A stretch of DNA of 64,000 nt from Chitinivibrionales bacterium (GTDB lineage: Bacteria; Fibrobacterota; Chitinivibrionia; Chitinivibrionales; WJKA01), in the NCBI GenBank assembly GCA_014728215.1, contig WJLZ01000185.1:62001-126000 (forward strand), given 5' to 3'. Below are positions 1 through 8,401 of the stretch, one piece after another. The first letter of the stretch is position 1. Each line of letters opens with the position of its first letter. The notes under the pieces were generated by a model. It ran no database searches and was not told where the DNA came from. It worked only from the letters and a program-made list of their open reading frames with translations. Position numbers and translations under genes: made by a program.

Positions 1-1177
1 AAAGAAAGGATCCCGTTTCCATGCTTCCGCCGATAATCACCGGTTGACCGGTTTTTAGATATCGTTCCGGAAGTTCAGGATTTCCCGGACCGAATGCCCG
101 GGTTGCCCCTTTGCGGTGCACCAACAGTTCCTTCTGTTCGCCGTCAACGGTATGCGTTTCGAGCTTTGCCGTATTATGGGCAACATCGTACACCTGATCC
201 ATGCCCAGCGATTCCTCACTTTTTCCCAGCACCTCCGCAAAAACCTCACGAGCATGGTGGAGAATTACCTGACGGTTGGCAAAGGACATATTGATTGCAC
301 ATTTCATGGCGGCAAAATAATCCCGGCCGTCCTGCGAGTCGAAGGGTGCGCAGGCGAGGTCCCGGTCGATAACCGTGATGCCGTATTTGGGGCCCATGGC
401 CTTGACAAATTTCTGAACATAATCGGTTGCCACCTGATGACCGAACCCGCGACTGCCGCAATGAAACATCACCACAATCTGGTTGGGTTTGGTAATACCA
501 AACGCCCGCGCCAGTTGGGTATCGAAAATATTCTCTTCTCTCACCACCTGTATCTCGAGGTAGTGATTCCCCGAGCCCAGGGTCCCGATCTGATGATATC
601 CCCGCTCTATTGCTCTTTCGCTTATTGTGGAGGCGTCCGCGCCTTCAACGCAACCACTCTCTTCGGTGCGCTCAAGATCCTCGGGCCGTCCCATACCGCG
701 CTCCACGCACCATGTGGCGCCGCGTTCGATTACTCGACGAAACGTATTTTGCGAAATATCTAAAAGACCTTTTCGCCCAACCCCGGCGGGAATTCGTTCG
801 TACAGACGGTCGACCAGACGGTTCATCTTTGGCTCAAGTTCATCGTAGGTAAGATTGGTAACCGCCAGCCGCATGCCGCAATTGATATCAAACCCAATCC
901 CACCGGGAGAAATTACGCCGGTCGAGGGGTCCATCGCGGCCACCCCACCGATCGGAAATCCATACCCCCAATGACCATCAGGCATACAAAATGAGTACTT
1001 GGTAATTCCAGGAAGCGTCGCTACGTTGACAGTCTGATCGAACACCCCTTTATCCATGGCTTCAAGAAGCTTATGGGTGGCAATGATACGAGCCGGTACC
1101 CGCATTCCGCTCTTATGCCCCCTGTCCAGCTCCCAGACCGCCTCGGATATCTGCTTGATATTTTCAGGTACTGCCAT
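1..1177 (-). CDS. rtcB: RNA ligase RtcB, partial (3' end beyond left edge)
   Basis: RtcB joins RNA 2',3'-cyclic-phosphate or 3'-phosphate ends to 5'-OH ends using GTP and Mn2+, in tRNA splicing or RNA repair in the cytoplasm. The frame is open for 392 codons and leaves the window, so the C-terminus is missing here. Visible family blocks are PDGHWGYG (residues 66-73), DINCG (97-101) with a metal-ligand Cys, and VHRKGATRAFGPGNPE, whose His354 matches the guanylylated His. The ATG is preceded by GGAGG eight bases upstream. No archease or RtcR regulator is visible beside it. The opposite strand carries a long open frame that is only a shadow. The gene looks intact as far as it can be read. Confidence 0.95.
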   Translation of the reverse strand, partial: MAVPENIKQISEAVWELDRGHKSGMRVPARIIATHKLLEAMDKGVFDQTVNVATLPGITKYSFCMPDGHWGYGFPIGGVAAMDPSTGVISPGGIGFDINCGMRLAVTNLTYDELEPKMNRLVDRLYERIPAGVGRKGLLDISQNTFRRVIERGATWCVERGMGRPEDLERTEESGCVEGADASTISERAIERGYHQIGTLGSGNHYLEIQVVREENIFDTQLARAFGITKPNQIVVMFHCGSRGFGHQVATDYVQKFVKAMGPKYGITVIDRDLACAPFDSQDGRDYFAAMKCAINMSFANRQVILHHAREVFAEVLGKSEESLGMDQVYDVAHNTAKLETHTVDGEQKELLVHRKGATRAFGPGNPELPERYLKTGQPVIIGGSMETGSFL

Positions 1178-1227
1178 GACAAACGCCTCCATGGGTATGA
1201 TTTTTCAAAAATCAATGTAGCGTAAAC

Positions 1228-1247
1228 GCCTGAACTGAAGTTCAGGC
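1228..1247. repeat. 20-bp palindromic repeat, copy 1
   Basis: GCCTGAACTGAAGTTCAGGC is a perfect inverted repeat around a GA centre, followed by CACACA. Its length, central CTGAAG and trailing CACAC are shared with the copies at 1345-1364 (other strand) and 5079-5098. Confidence 0.7.
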
Positions 1248-1344
1248 CACACACTATTATCAGACACACAACAGTATCATAAAACAATTAACAATCAACC
1301 GCTACCAGTTGTTGATATTCCAAACGGCCTGCTCAGCTCGTGTG

Positions 1345-1364
1345 CCCGGTACTTCAGTGCCGGT
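1345..1364 (-). repeat. 20-bp palindromic repeat, copy 2
   Basis: Read on the minus strand it is ACCGGCACTGAAGTACCGGG followed by CACACGAG. Its core CCGGCACTGAAGTACCGG is identical to that of the copy at 5079-5098. A degenerate third relative (CCTGAACTGAAG then CGCCACAC) lies at about 1393-1413. Confidence 0.65.
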
Positions 1365-1486
1365 AAGGGTAGTTCTCAAGCAACGGTAAACCCCTGAACT
1401 GAAGCGCCACACTGAGCGTGTCGAAGGGTCTGTTGCCTCTTTTCTTCCCCCTCAACCTCACCTTTAGCTTTAAACCTTAAACTAAT

Positions 1487-1984
1487 TCACTCCTCACCAC
1501 ATTCTTCATTCATCTCCGAATCTTTTCTGATTTTCTTTTCGAACCGGTGAAAAACGAGCAACACAATAATCCCCAGCAAAGCGATACCGCCTCCCAGGAT
1601 AAACTGACCCGCGCCTATCGCAATACCGATACCGCCCGAAAGAAGAAGACTGACCATGCTGGTAAGCCCCTTTACCGTGTAGGTGCTTTTATCACGGATA
1701 ATTGCCCCCCCGGCAAACACGCTGATCCCCATGATTAACCCCTGCATGATCCGCATGGGATCCATATCAATCGTGTTAACGGCGTTGAGTCCCGCAGCCA
1801 TCTGATACCGATGAACAAGAAGGTCACTCAGTCCCATCAGCAAAGCCGATGCTGCGGCGATAATCATGTGGGTCCGTAGACCGGCCTGCTTTCCTCCCAG
1901 TTCACGTTCCAATCCAATAAGGCCCCCGAAAAACATGGCAACGGCAGTCTTTCCTAGAACAATCAGTTGCGGCATAAAATCCAT
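1487..1984 (-). CDS. MgtC/SapB-family membrane protein, short form
   Basis: It is a 165-aa inner-membrane protein with four to five hydrophobic segments. The N-terminal stretch FFGGLIGLERE followed by GLRTHMIIAAASALL is the MgtC/SapB signature. Family members are linked to Mg2+ stress, acid stress and modulation of the F1Fo ATPase; the biochemical activity is unsettled. The usual C-terminal cytoplasmic ACT-like domain is absent, so this is the short membrane-only form. AAAGGAT lies upstream of the chosen ATG. A sigma-54 type promoter lies about 50 bases upstream, and the gene is divergent from the CapA-like gene. Confidence 0.88.
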   Translation of the reverse strand: MDFMPQLIVLGKTAVAMFFGGLIGLERELGGKQAGLRTHMIIAAASALLMGLSDLLVHRYQMAAGLNAVNTIDMDPMRIMQGLIMGISVFAGGAIIRDKSTYTVKGLTSMVSLLLSGGIGIAIGAGQFILGGGIALLGIIVLLVFHRFEKKIRKDSEMNEECGEE

Positions 1985-2036
1985 AATCCATAATCCTTTA
2001 CACTACAATTTTATCTGCAAATTCAGGTTAAAAGAA

Positions 2037-2050
2037 GCAAAATATGTGCC
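2037..2050 (-). promoter_or_regulatory. Sigma-54 type promoter for mgtC-like gene
   Basis: Minus strand CGGCACATATTTTGCTT has GG and GC ten bases apart, CGGCA in place of TGGCA and a perfect TTGCT at -12. The predicted start of transcription is about 40 bases before the ATG. Confidence 0.6.
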
Positions 2051-2086
2051 GGGAAGATGATATGTCGGGGCAAATTTTATTTCTTT

Positions 2087-2100
2087 GGCATTCTTTTTGC
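2087..2100 (+). promoter_or_regulatory. Sigma-54 type promoter for capA-like gene
   Basis: TTGGCATTCTTTTTGCA matches TGGCA-N6-TTGC exactly. It lies 66 bases before the CapA-like ATG and is back to back with the promoter for the MgtC gene, leaving only 36 bases between the two -24 elements. Confidence 0.75.
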
Positions 2101-2166
2101 AAAAATATTTACGTATTACATTTAATAAACTGACGGCATACGCTTTACAGAAAAGGTCTATTTCCA

Positions 2167-3288
2167 ATGATTCACAGCAACCATCTCTCGATTTTCCTCT
2201 GTGGTGATGTCATGACCGGTCGCGGAATCGATCAGGTCCTTCCCCATCCCGGCGATCCACGAATATATGAATCCTGGATCAAAGACTCCCGTTCCTACCG
2301 TGATCTGGCACAAAAGACAAACGGCCCGATACCTGCACCGGTCTCCTTTGACTATATATGGGGAGCAGCTCTGGATGAACTGCAGCAACGACGGCCACAT
2401 ATCCGGATTGTCAATCTCGAAACCGCCATTACCACATCGATGAAATACTGGCCCGGTAAAGGTATCAATTACAAGATGCACCCCGGGAACACGCCTTGTT
2501 TGACCACGGCCGGGATCGACGCCTGCGCGCTGGCCAATAACCACGTGTTGGACTGGGAGTATGAAGGGCTTGCTGATACACTCGATTCACTGCACAGTGC
2601 TCAAATCAAAACCGCAGGCGCCGGCGCGAATATCAATGATGCTCTCGCGCCAGCGATAATACCCATTCCCAAAAGTGAGAATCATGTATTGCTCTTCTCC
2701 TGCGGATTCATGTCCAGCGGTATCCTGTCTCAGTGGGCGGCAACCGACAATCGTGCCGGCATAGTGCTCATGGATGAGTCTACCCGATTGAAACCCGATC
2801 ATCTGCGCGCCTGGGTCAACCGGTATCGAAAACCCGGCGATTATACGATTTTTTCAATCCACCGCGGGGGAAACTGGGGATATGAGATCCCTCAATCTCA
2901 TCGTGATTTCGCTCACATGCTGATCGATGAAGTCGAGGTTGACATCGTACACGGTCATTCATCGCACCACCCCAGGGCAATCGAGATGCATGAGGGCAAG
3001 CCTATTTTCTATGGCTGCGGCGATTTTATCAACGATTATGAAGGCATCTCCGGCTATGAAAAATACCGTGATGATCTCCGTGCCATGTATTTCGTGACAA
3101 TCGATACAGATACACGGACTATTACCCAGCTCGATATCATCCCCCTGCAGGCCTGTCGGTTCTCTCTTCGGCGGCCCAAACCGGAAGATACCACTTTCAT
3201 GACAACACTCTTTGCCCGTAAAGAAAAGAAATTCGGATGCGACGTTCGTATGAATGATAATGCCGGCATAAGCCTTCTCTGGAAATGA
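2167..3288 (+). CDS. CapA/PgsA-family metallophosphoesterase-like protein
   Basis: The 373-aa protein is of the CapA family (PGA_cap), which has a calcineurin-like metallophosphoesterase fold and is known from poly-gamma-glutamate capsule export. Seen are GDVMTGR (residues 13-19), NLETAIT (about 80), LANNHVLDW (about 123), HRGGNWGYE (about 235) and HGHSSHHP (about 262), i.e. the metal-binding His/Asp set in the expected order. There is no signal peptide or membrane anchor at the N-terminus, so it may be cytoplasmic, unlike capsule CapA. No capBC genes are nearby, so a capsule role is doubtful. It is a single-gene unit behind a strong sigma-54 type promoter. Confidence 0.85.
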   Translation: MIHSNHLSIFLCGDVMTGRGIDQVLPHPGDPRIYESWIKDSRSYRDLAQKTNGPIPAPVSFDYIWGAALDELQQRRPHIRIVNLETAITTSMKYWPGKGINYKMHPGNTPCLTTAGIDACALANNHVLDWEYEGLADTLDSLHSAQIKTAGAGANINDALAPAIIPIPKSENHVLLFSCGFMSSGILSQWAATDNRAGIVLMDESTRLKPDHLRAWVNRYRKPGDYTIFSIHRGGNWGYEIPQSHRDFAHMLIDEVEVDIVHGHSSHHPRAIEMHEGKPIFYGCGDFINDYEGISGYEKYRDDLRAMYFVTIDTDTRTITQLDIIPLQACRFSLRRPKPEDTTFMTTLFARKEKKFGCDVRMNDNAGISLLWK

Positions 3289-3313
3289 CATTCCCACGAT
3301 CAGCTACATTGCT

Positions 3314-3327
3314 GGCATATTCTTTGC
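3314..3327 (+). promoter_or_regulatory. Sigma-54 type promoter for three-BON protein
   Basis: CTGGCATATTCTTTGCAT matches TGGCA-N6-TTGC exactly. It sits just after the CapA stop and about 90 bases before the BON-protein ATG. Confidence 0.75.
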
Positions 3328-3416
3328 ATCAATGTTTTTGCACGAAGAGCAATGAACAGGAAATTCTTTATCTTTATTTTTAAGGTTCGATCATTTTTTC
3401 ACAGAAGGAGTTTTTT

Positions 3417-4106
3417 ATGGCCCAGACTGCCGAGGACATTCGCAAAAGTGTAGTAGAGCAACTTTTATGGGACGGCCGCATTGAAGGCGCTGATATTGAT
3501 GTTCGGGTTGATGATCATTTCCGGACCACCCTTACCGGCACGGCGCCGTCGTACATGGTAAAACAGGCGGCGGGTGAAGATACACTCCGGGTATCGGGAG
3601 TATCACGGGTCTATAATCAGATCAATGTACTGTCTGAAGACGGCGGTCCGAGGCGCAGCGGCGAAGACCTGCAGAAAACCATACACACCCTGATCTCACT
3701 CTATCCCAATTTTGCAAAAGATTCGGTTGATGTATCGGTTGGAGACGGCAAGGTTGTTCTTCAGGGGTCGGTCGATTCCTACTGGAAAAAATTGCGGGCC
3801 GAAGAGATCGCCTTTGATGTCAAGGGCGTACAGCAGGTAGTGAACGACTTGACCGTTGTTCCCGGCCACAAACCTCTGGATGAAGAAATTGCCGAATCAA
3901 TCCAGAACGCGCTCAAGCGGACCGGCATTATCGATCCTGCCAATGTGGGAATTAAAGTCGAAGGCGGCCGGGTTACCCTCTCGGGAACAGTCGACTCCTG
4001 GAGCGCCTACAGCGCAGCCCATACCGCAGCAAAATATACCCGCGGCGTGGTCGACCTTACCAACGAGCTGGTTATCCGGGAATCGGAGGCAGGGAAAAAC
4101 AGATGA
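3417..4106 (+). CDS. Three-BON-domain protein, cytoplasmic
   Basis: The 229-aa protein consists of three BON domains (about residues 5-72, 80-148, 155-223), each with the pattern of an amphipathic helix, a VxVxxGxVxLxG strand pair and a second helix ending in GVxxVxN. BON domains bind phospholipid or peptidoglycan in OsmY-type stress proteins. No signal peptide is present, unlike the six-BON relative at 37 kb, so this copy probably acts in the cytoplasm. A strong AAGGAG precedes the ATG. It is monocistronic, from its own sigma-54 type promoter. Confidence 0.9.
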   Translation: MAQTAEDIRKSVVEQLLWDGRIEGADIDVRVDDHFRTTLTGTAPSYMVKQAAGEDTLRVSGVSRVYNQINVLSEDGGPRRSGEDLQKTIHTLISLYPNFAKDSVDVSVGDGKVVLQGSVDSYWKKLRAEEIAFDVKGVQQVVNDLTVVPGHKPLDEEIAESIQNALKRTGIIDPANVGIKVEGGRVTLSGTVDSWSAYSAAHTAAKYTRGVVDLTNELVIRESEAGKNR

Positions 4107-4153
4107 GGAAGTTAGGGCCCCTGCCAAATAAAGCCCGGTTAAAGACACTGATA

Positions 4154-4173
4154 CCCCGACGTATGCGTCGGGG
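4154..4173. repeat. 20-bp palindrome, related repeat
   Basis: CCCCGACGTATGCGTCGGGG has a perfect 8-bp stem and a TATG loop, followed by CCACGATTGACATTTTGG. The trailing CCACGATT...TTTTGG echoes the CCACACGATTTTGG after the 5079-5098 copy. It could also end transcription of the BON gene, although no T-run follows. Confidence 0.55.
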
Positions 4174-4338
4174 CCACGATTGACATTTTGGTTGTTTTCC
4201 AGGAGAAAGCCAATTCCGCCGCCCCAAGCGGCAATACAGGGAGACGGTTCACCGATAATGTCGATTATTTTGCTGGAAATGTTCTATCCATCTATAAATC
4301 ATGATAATTGCCGGTAATCTGCATAAAAAACACCGGCC

Positions 4339-5010
4339 TCACAGATACTCGTCAAACCATTTCCCGGCAAGTTCCGCCACTTTTTCCAGCGCGCCGGGCT
4401 CTTCAAAAAGGTGGGTTGCGCCCGGAATAATATCCATGCGCGAGGTACAGTGCAGTTTTTTGAGGGCAAATTTATTCATATCGATAATGACCGGATCATT
4501 GCCGCCAACAAGGAGCAGGACGGGGGCTTGTACCCGGGGTAAAAAATTGGCCGGCATATCGGCCCTGCCCCCGCGGGAGACGATCGCCTTGACATTTTCA
4601 GGTTCCTGCGCCGCGGCCATCAAAGCAGCTGCCGCTCCGGTGCTGGCGCCGAAATACCCAATATTTAGGTCCTTAAGCTCCCCCTGGTTTTTTACCCAGG
4701 AAACGGTTTCTTTCAATCGGTCGGCAAGTAAATCTATATCAAAACGGAGTTGTCCTGTCATGTTGTCCATGACTTCTTCCTCCGAGGTCAACAGATCGAA
4801 CAGCAGGGCTCCGATCCCGCGCTCTACCAGGGAACCGGCAACAAAACGGTTTCGCGGACTATGCCTGCTGCTGCCGCTCCCATGGGCGAAAAGCACAATG
4901 CCCCGTGCACCTTCAGGGACAGAAAGGTTCCCATGCAATGTCACCTTCTCCAGACCAATATCAACTTCCCGCTCACCCGCCGATACCGTCTTTGTTTTGT
5001 CAGCCTTCAT
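4339..5010 (-). CDS. Dienelactone-hydrolase-like alpha/beta hydrolase
   Basis: The 223-aa serine hydrolase has the oxyanion-side FAHGSGSS (residues 41-48), the nucleophile elbow GASTG (Ser123), the acid Asp172 in VGGNDPV and the base His200 in GATHLF, so the triad is complete. Proteins of this family are often found in bacterial stress clusters, sometimes fused to or beside a phosphoribosyltransferase; none is visible here. The natural substrate is unknown. The gene stands alone on the minus strand, with repeats on both sides and no sigma-54 type promoter recognised. Confidence 0.85.
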   Translation of the reverse strand: MKADKTKTVSAGEREVDIGLEKVTLHGNLSVPEGARGIVLFAHGSGSSRHSPRNRFVAGSLVERGIGALLFDLLTSEEEVMDNMTGQLRFDIDLLADRLKETVSWVKNQGELKDLNIGYFGASTGAAAALMAAAQEPENVKAIVSRGGRADMPANFLPRVQAPVLLLVGGNDPVIIDMNKFALKKLHCTSRMDIIPGATHLFEEPGALEKVAELAGKWFDEYL

Positions 5011-5078
5011 GATTCCACTCCCTTCCTGTTATTTGAACGTTTGTTGTTTTCTGAACTATCTATGAAATACGAAGACCG

Positions 5079-5127
5079 GCCGGCACTGAAGTACCGGCCA
5101 CACGATTTTGGTGCCACACGATTTTGG
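5079..5127. repeat. 20-bp palindromic repeat with 14-bp direct repeat
   Basis: GCCGGCACTGAAGTACCGGC is a near-perfect inverted repeat with one C/A mismatch in the stem. It overlaps two tandem copies of CCACACGATTTTGG (5098-5111 and 5114-5127). The palindrome core is the same as that at 1345-1364. Confidence 0.7.
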
Positions 5128-5278
5128 CGTGACATGTATATATTGGTCTACCTGCTATCGTACTGTACCAAAGCACCTACCACAGGAGATACTATTAACC
5201 TGCTTTTCCTGCACCACAATATGCTGACGCCTACACCTATCGGCGCCATGCACAATTGACGGCACGTTTGCGGACCAT

Positions 5279-5629
5279 TCAGGAAGCTCCTGTCGGCTGC
5301 GTTTGCAGGTTGTCTATTTTTGACGCCAGAATAAAATCGTTCTCCGAAAGACCGTCTATTTTATGGGTCGTAAGTTCGATAATTACCTTATTATAGGAAA
5401 TATGCATGTCTGGGTGATGATTCTCTTCATTGGCGAGGTCCGCAACTTTTTTAACAAATTCCATGGCCTCTTTGAAATTATCAAAGGTAAACTTTTTCTG
5501 AAGAGTATGGGTACCCTCCCGGTTGAGTTCCCATTCTTCGATCTCATTCATCAATTTGTCTTCATCCTGCTCCTTAAGCGGTGGTGTTCCGCCTTCACAA
5601 GGGGTGCAGTGTTTTTCGTTGATAGCCAT
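5279..5629 (-). CDS. phhB: 4a-hydroxytetrahydrobiopterin dehydratase (PCD/DCoH)
   Basis: At 116 aa it has the normal family length. The hallmark is NHHPDM (residues 70-75, catalytic His pair), followed by YNKVIIELTTHKIDGLSEND. The enzyme removes water from 4a-hydroxy-tetrahydropterin; in bacteria without aromatic hydroxylases it is also linked to molybdopterin or pterin recycling. No phenylalanine hydroxylase is nearby. It follows hoxH by 16 bases and is probably the last gene of the hydrogenase operon. An N-terminal HCTPCEGGTPPL motif carries two Cys, as in other bacterial members. Confidence 0.93.
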   Translation of the reverse strand: MAINEKHCTPCEGGTPPLKEQDEDKLMNEIEEWELNREGTHTLQKKFTFDNFKEAMEFVKKVADLANEENHHPDMHISYNKVIIELTTHKIDGLSENDFILASKIDNLQTQPTGAS

Positions 5630-5645
5630 ACTGTGGTCCTTTCGG

Positions 5646-7142
5646 TTAAATGATACATTGTTGCGAGTTAAAATAAGCTCTGTTTTTCCGGTCGATTATA
5701 TCGCCCTGTTCATTACAGAGTGAAACCGACAGAGGCATGTGTCCTACGGCATGGGTAGCACAAGAAAGACAAGGATCGTAGGCCCGTATAGCAGCTTCGA
5801 TATGATTAAGCATGCTTTCGGTTATTTCAGTACCCTGAAGATATCGTCGGGCAACATATTCCACCGCCCTGTTCATGGGCTCATTGTTCTGAGTGGTCGA
5901 GACGATGATGTTTGCCATGGATACCTGATCGTTACGGTCGACCCGGTAGTGATGGAACAGGGTCCCCCGGGGCGCTTCAATAACCGAAATGCCTTCATCC
6001 TTTCGCTTACCTTTCACGACCAGTTCGTTTCTCAGCAGATCGGGGTCCTGGAGCAGCAACTTAATTTTTTCGGCGCCGTGAATAATCTCGATTATCCGTG
6101 CCCAATGATAGGCCATTGTCAAACCCGAAGCTTTTCCGCCAAGGGCCTCGATCATTTCACGACGGGCTTTTTCCGCAAGGGGCGTATCGATATAATCGCA
6201 GGCTGTTACTCGGGGTAACGATCCCACACTGTACCACCCCTCTTTTGGACCGAGTTGCCGAATAAATGGAAATTTCATGTAGGTCCAATTGCGAACTTCC
6301 TCGGCCACATGTTGAAGGTAATTGACTACCGGTTCATTTTCGAAAATGATTTTATCCTGTCTATCTACCGCCCGTAAGGTGCCGTCATATAAATCCATCG
6401 CACCATCCGAATCAAGAATACAGAGACGGTTGCTGGTAAATGCCCCTAAGGCTTCAGCATCATCCTGATGTTTTTCCATGTATTTTTTGATAAATTCAAG
6501 TGCATCACATGCATCCTTGATTGCCTGGTCGGCATCTGCAAGCAGCCGGTCCCTTTCCACCGGGGTGAGATTTTTATTGATCCCGCCCGGAATCGCGCCC
6601 GTGCCGTGGATCCGTTTTCCTGCCGTTGTTTCGATTATCTTCTGACCATACTTACGCAGCCGTACTCCACGATGGGCCATGTCCGGATGCTCCATTACCA
6701 CCCCGCCTGCGTTCCGCTTTTGCATGGGGGCATCGAAACCGAAAAGCAAATCGGGTGATGCAAGGTAGAAAAAATGGGTAGCATGGGACTGGACTATCTG
6801 TCCGTAGTGCATCAACCGCCGCATTTTTTCGGCTGTCGGAGTCAGCTCATCGGCGCCCACGATCATATCCATTGCCTTGGCCGCGCCCAGGTGATGGCTT
6901 ACCGGGCAGATACCGCATAACCGCTGCACAATGACCGGAACTTCCCACAGAAGTCTTCCCTGAATAAATCGTTCAAAGCCGCGGAATTCGACAATATGTA
7001 ACCGGGCCTGCTTTACTGCGCCCTCATTGTCAAGGAGTATGGTAACTTTCCCATGCCCTTCAACCCGTGTTACCGGATCGATAACAATGCGACGCATATC
7101 AGTGTCGGTTTTTGTTTCCTGTATTTTAGTCGTATTAGTCAT
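5646..7142 (-). CDS. hoxH: NAD-linked [NiFe] hydrogenase large subunit HoxH
   Basis: This is the catalytic subunit of a group 3d-type bidirectional hydrogenase (H2 with NAD+). The Ni-Fe ligands are in RLCGICPVSHH (Cys76, Cys79) and DPCLSCATH (Cys458, Cys461). A 34-residue tail follows His464, the usual cleavage point for the maturation protease, so the protein is made as a precursor. No hyp or protease gene is in the window and they must lie elsewhere. It overlaps hoxY by eight bases. At 498 aa it has normal length and all key residues are present. Confidence 0.95.
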   Translation of the reverse strand: MTNTTKIQETKTDTDMRRIVIDPVTRVEGHGKVTILLDNEGAVKQARLHIVEFRGFERFIQGRLLWEVPVIVQRLCGICPVSHHLGAAKAMDMIVGADELTPTAEKMRRLMHYGQIVQSHATHFFYLASPDLLFGFDAPMQKRNAGGVVMEHPDMAHRGVRLRKYGQKIIETTAGKRIHGTGAIPGGINKNLTPVERDRLLADADQAIKDACDALEFIKKYMEKHQDDAEALGAFTSNRLCILDSDGAMDLYDGTLRAVDRQDKIIFENEPVVNYLQHVAEEVRNWTYMKFPFIRQLGPKEGWYSVGSLPRVTACDYIDTPLAEKARREMIEALGGKASGLTMAYHWARIIEIIHGAEKIKLLLQDPDLLRNELVVKGKRKDEGISVIEAPRGTLFHHYRVDRNDQVSMANIIVSTTQNNEPMNRAVEYVARRYLQGTEITESMLNHIEAAIRAYDPCLSCATHAVGHMPLSVSLCNEQGDIIDRKNRAYFNSQQCII

Positions 7143-7680
7143 ATTTCAGTATCTCGTAGGGCAATTGTACCGGTTTATTATGGAGTAATGCCTGCAATGC
7201 TTCCCAGAGTGCATCCGACCGCGGCGGACATCCGGGAATAGCGGCATCGATTTTAACAATATCATGACACGGATGAACCCGGTTGAGAAGAAGCGGCAGC
7301 TCCGGATCGTTGGGGATATTGTGGGTCGGATTCCACGTGGATACCGTGTTAAGATATGCCTCTTCGATACACTCCCGCAGAGGGATGGTATTACGCAGAG
7401 AGGGGATATCACCCATAATTGCACACTCCCCCACCGAAATCAGAAAATCGCAATGATCCCGCAATGCCAGGAGCACTTCAACATTTTCCTCGGTCACGCA
7501 GCCGCCTTCAATCAAGCCGATATCGCTCCGCTCTTCAAATACTTTCCGGTCAACCAGAGGCGACTTATATATTTCGACAATATCCACCAGCTCGATTATC
7601 CGTTCATCGATGTCAAGGAGTGACATGTGGCACCCAAAACATCCGCCAAGAAAAACGGTGCTCAATTTCGGTTTCGCCAT
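7135..7680 (-). CDS. hoxY: NAD-linked hydrogenase small subunit HoxY
   Basis: The 181-aa subunit carries the proximal [4Fe-4S] cluster that passes electrons between HoxH and the diaphorase. Cluster ligands are seen in GGCFGCHMS (Cys14, Cys17), VGECAIMGD and PGCPPRS. It lacks the twin-arginine signal and the extra clusters of membrane-bound small subunits, as expected for the cytoplasmic Hox type. It sits one base after hoxU and overlaps hoxH, so translation is probably coupled. Confidence 0.94.
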   Translation of the reverse strand: MAKPKLSTVFLGGCFGCHMSLLDIDERIIELVDIVEIYKSPLVDRKVFEERSDIGLIEGGCVTEENVEVLLALRDHCDFLISVGECAIMGDIPSLRNTIPLRECIEEAYLNTVSTWNPTHNIPNDPELPLLLNRVHPCHDIVKIDAAIPGCPPRSDALWEALQALLHNKPVQLPYEILKYD

Positions 7681-7681
7681 G

Positions 7682-8401
7682 CTATTCCTTTCCTTGCTTT
7701 CCTACATGTTCTTCAATATCACTGCCGATCGGCATGAGATCAAACAGCCGTTTACCGATCGGTACACTGTAGCCCACGTGTTTTCGCATGAGTGTTCCTA
7801 CCGGACACACCGACAACGCTTTGTCATCAGGCGAAACATTGGTATCCCGTGCTCCCTTTGCCGATGAAACCGCGAGTTTTTTTGCCGTTCCCCGGCCCAC
7901 AAAACCAAAGACATGTTTATGATCAACATCCCGTGATGCCCGCACGCACCGGGCGCAAAGAATGCATCGGTCATGGTCGATAAAAATATCGGGATGGGTG
8001 GCATCCATGGTCCGACGGGGATACTGATAGGGAAATTTGGGCCGGGTAATTCCGAAGCGGTATGCAAGGGCCTGGAGTTCACAAAACCCGCTCTTTTCGC
8101 AGAACATGCAGTAATGATTGCCTTCGATAAAGAGCATATCGAGAATGCTTTTTCGTATGTTAAAAAGTTGGGGGGTATCATTCTGTATCTCCAGTCCGTC
8201 ACTTGCCGGATGGGTACATGCGGTCTGAGGCTTTCCATTAATGAGAACCGTGCACATCCTGCAGGCACCGAATGGTTCCAGGTCGGGATGGTTACACAAA
8301 CGGGGGATAAATATCCCGGCATCATCTGCGGCATTCAGGACTGTCTGCCCTTCCTGTGCCCTCACCTTTTGGCCGTCAATGATAAATGATATTTCTTTCA
8401 T
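7682..8401 (-). CDS. hoxU: NAD-linked hydrogenase diaphorase subunit HoxU
   Basis: The 239-aa iron-sulfur protein is homologous to the N-terminus of NuoG. Domains in order are a plant-type [2Fe-2S] site (CNHPDLEPFGACRMC, then a Cys in QTACTHP), the His/Cys cluster HYCMFCEKSGFCELQ (about residues 97-111) and a [4Fe-4S] site starting DRCILCARC and completed by SVCPVGT near the end. It links the NADH site in HoxF to HoxY. The start overlaps the hoxF stop by four bases. Confidence 0.94.
   Translation of the reverse strand: MKEISFIIDGQKVRAQEGQTVLNAADDAGIFIPRLCNHPDLEPFGACRMCTVLINGKPQTACTHPASDGLEIQNDTPQLFNIRKSILDMLFIEGNHYCMFCEKSGFCELQALAYRFGITRPKFPYQYPRRTMDATHPDIFIDHDRCILCARCVRASRDVDHKHVFGFVGRGTAKKLAVSSAKGARDTNVSPDDKALSVCPVGTLMRKHVGYSVPIGKRLFDLMPIGSDIEEHVGKQGKE

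Larger units (their letters stand above)
1178..1486. other. Intergenic stretch with palindromic repeats
   Basis: There is no credible gene. It carries two 20-bp palindromes of the CTGAAG family and one degenerate copy, listed separately. No sigma-54 type promoter was found upstream of rtcB here. Confidence 0.6.

Noticed and set aside
116-763. Open frame on the plus strand opposite rtcB
   Set aside because: RtcB motifs are clear on the other strand, and this frame has no ribosome site or recognisable protein pattern.
1-1177. rtcB as a broken gene
   Set aside because: The frame is continuous from the ATG to the window edge and includes the late HRKGAT motif in frame. It is cut by the window only.
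4301-5065. Open frame of 254 codons on the plus strand opposite the hydrolase
   Set aside because: The hydrolase triad is intact on the minus strand. The plus frame is Ser/Arg-rich in a way typical of shadow frames.
5208-5223. Minus strand TGGTGCAGGAAAAGCA as a promoter for the alpha/beta hydrolase
   Set aside because: The spacing fits, but both elements are poor and it is about 200 bases away.
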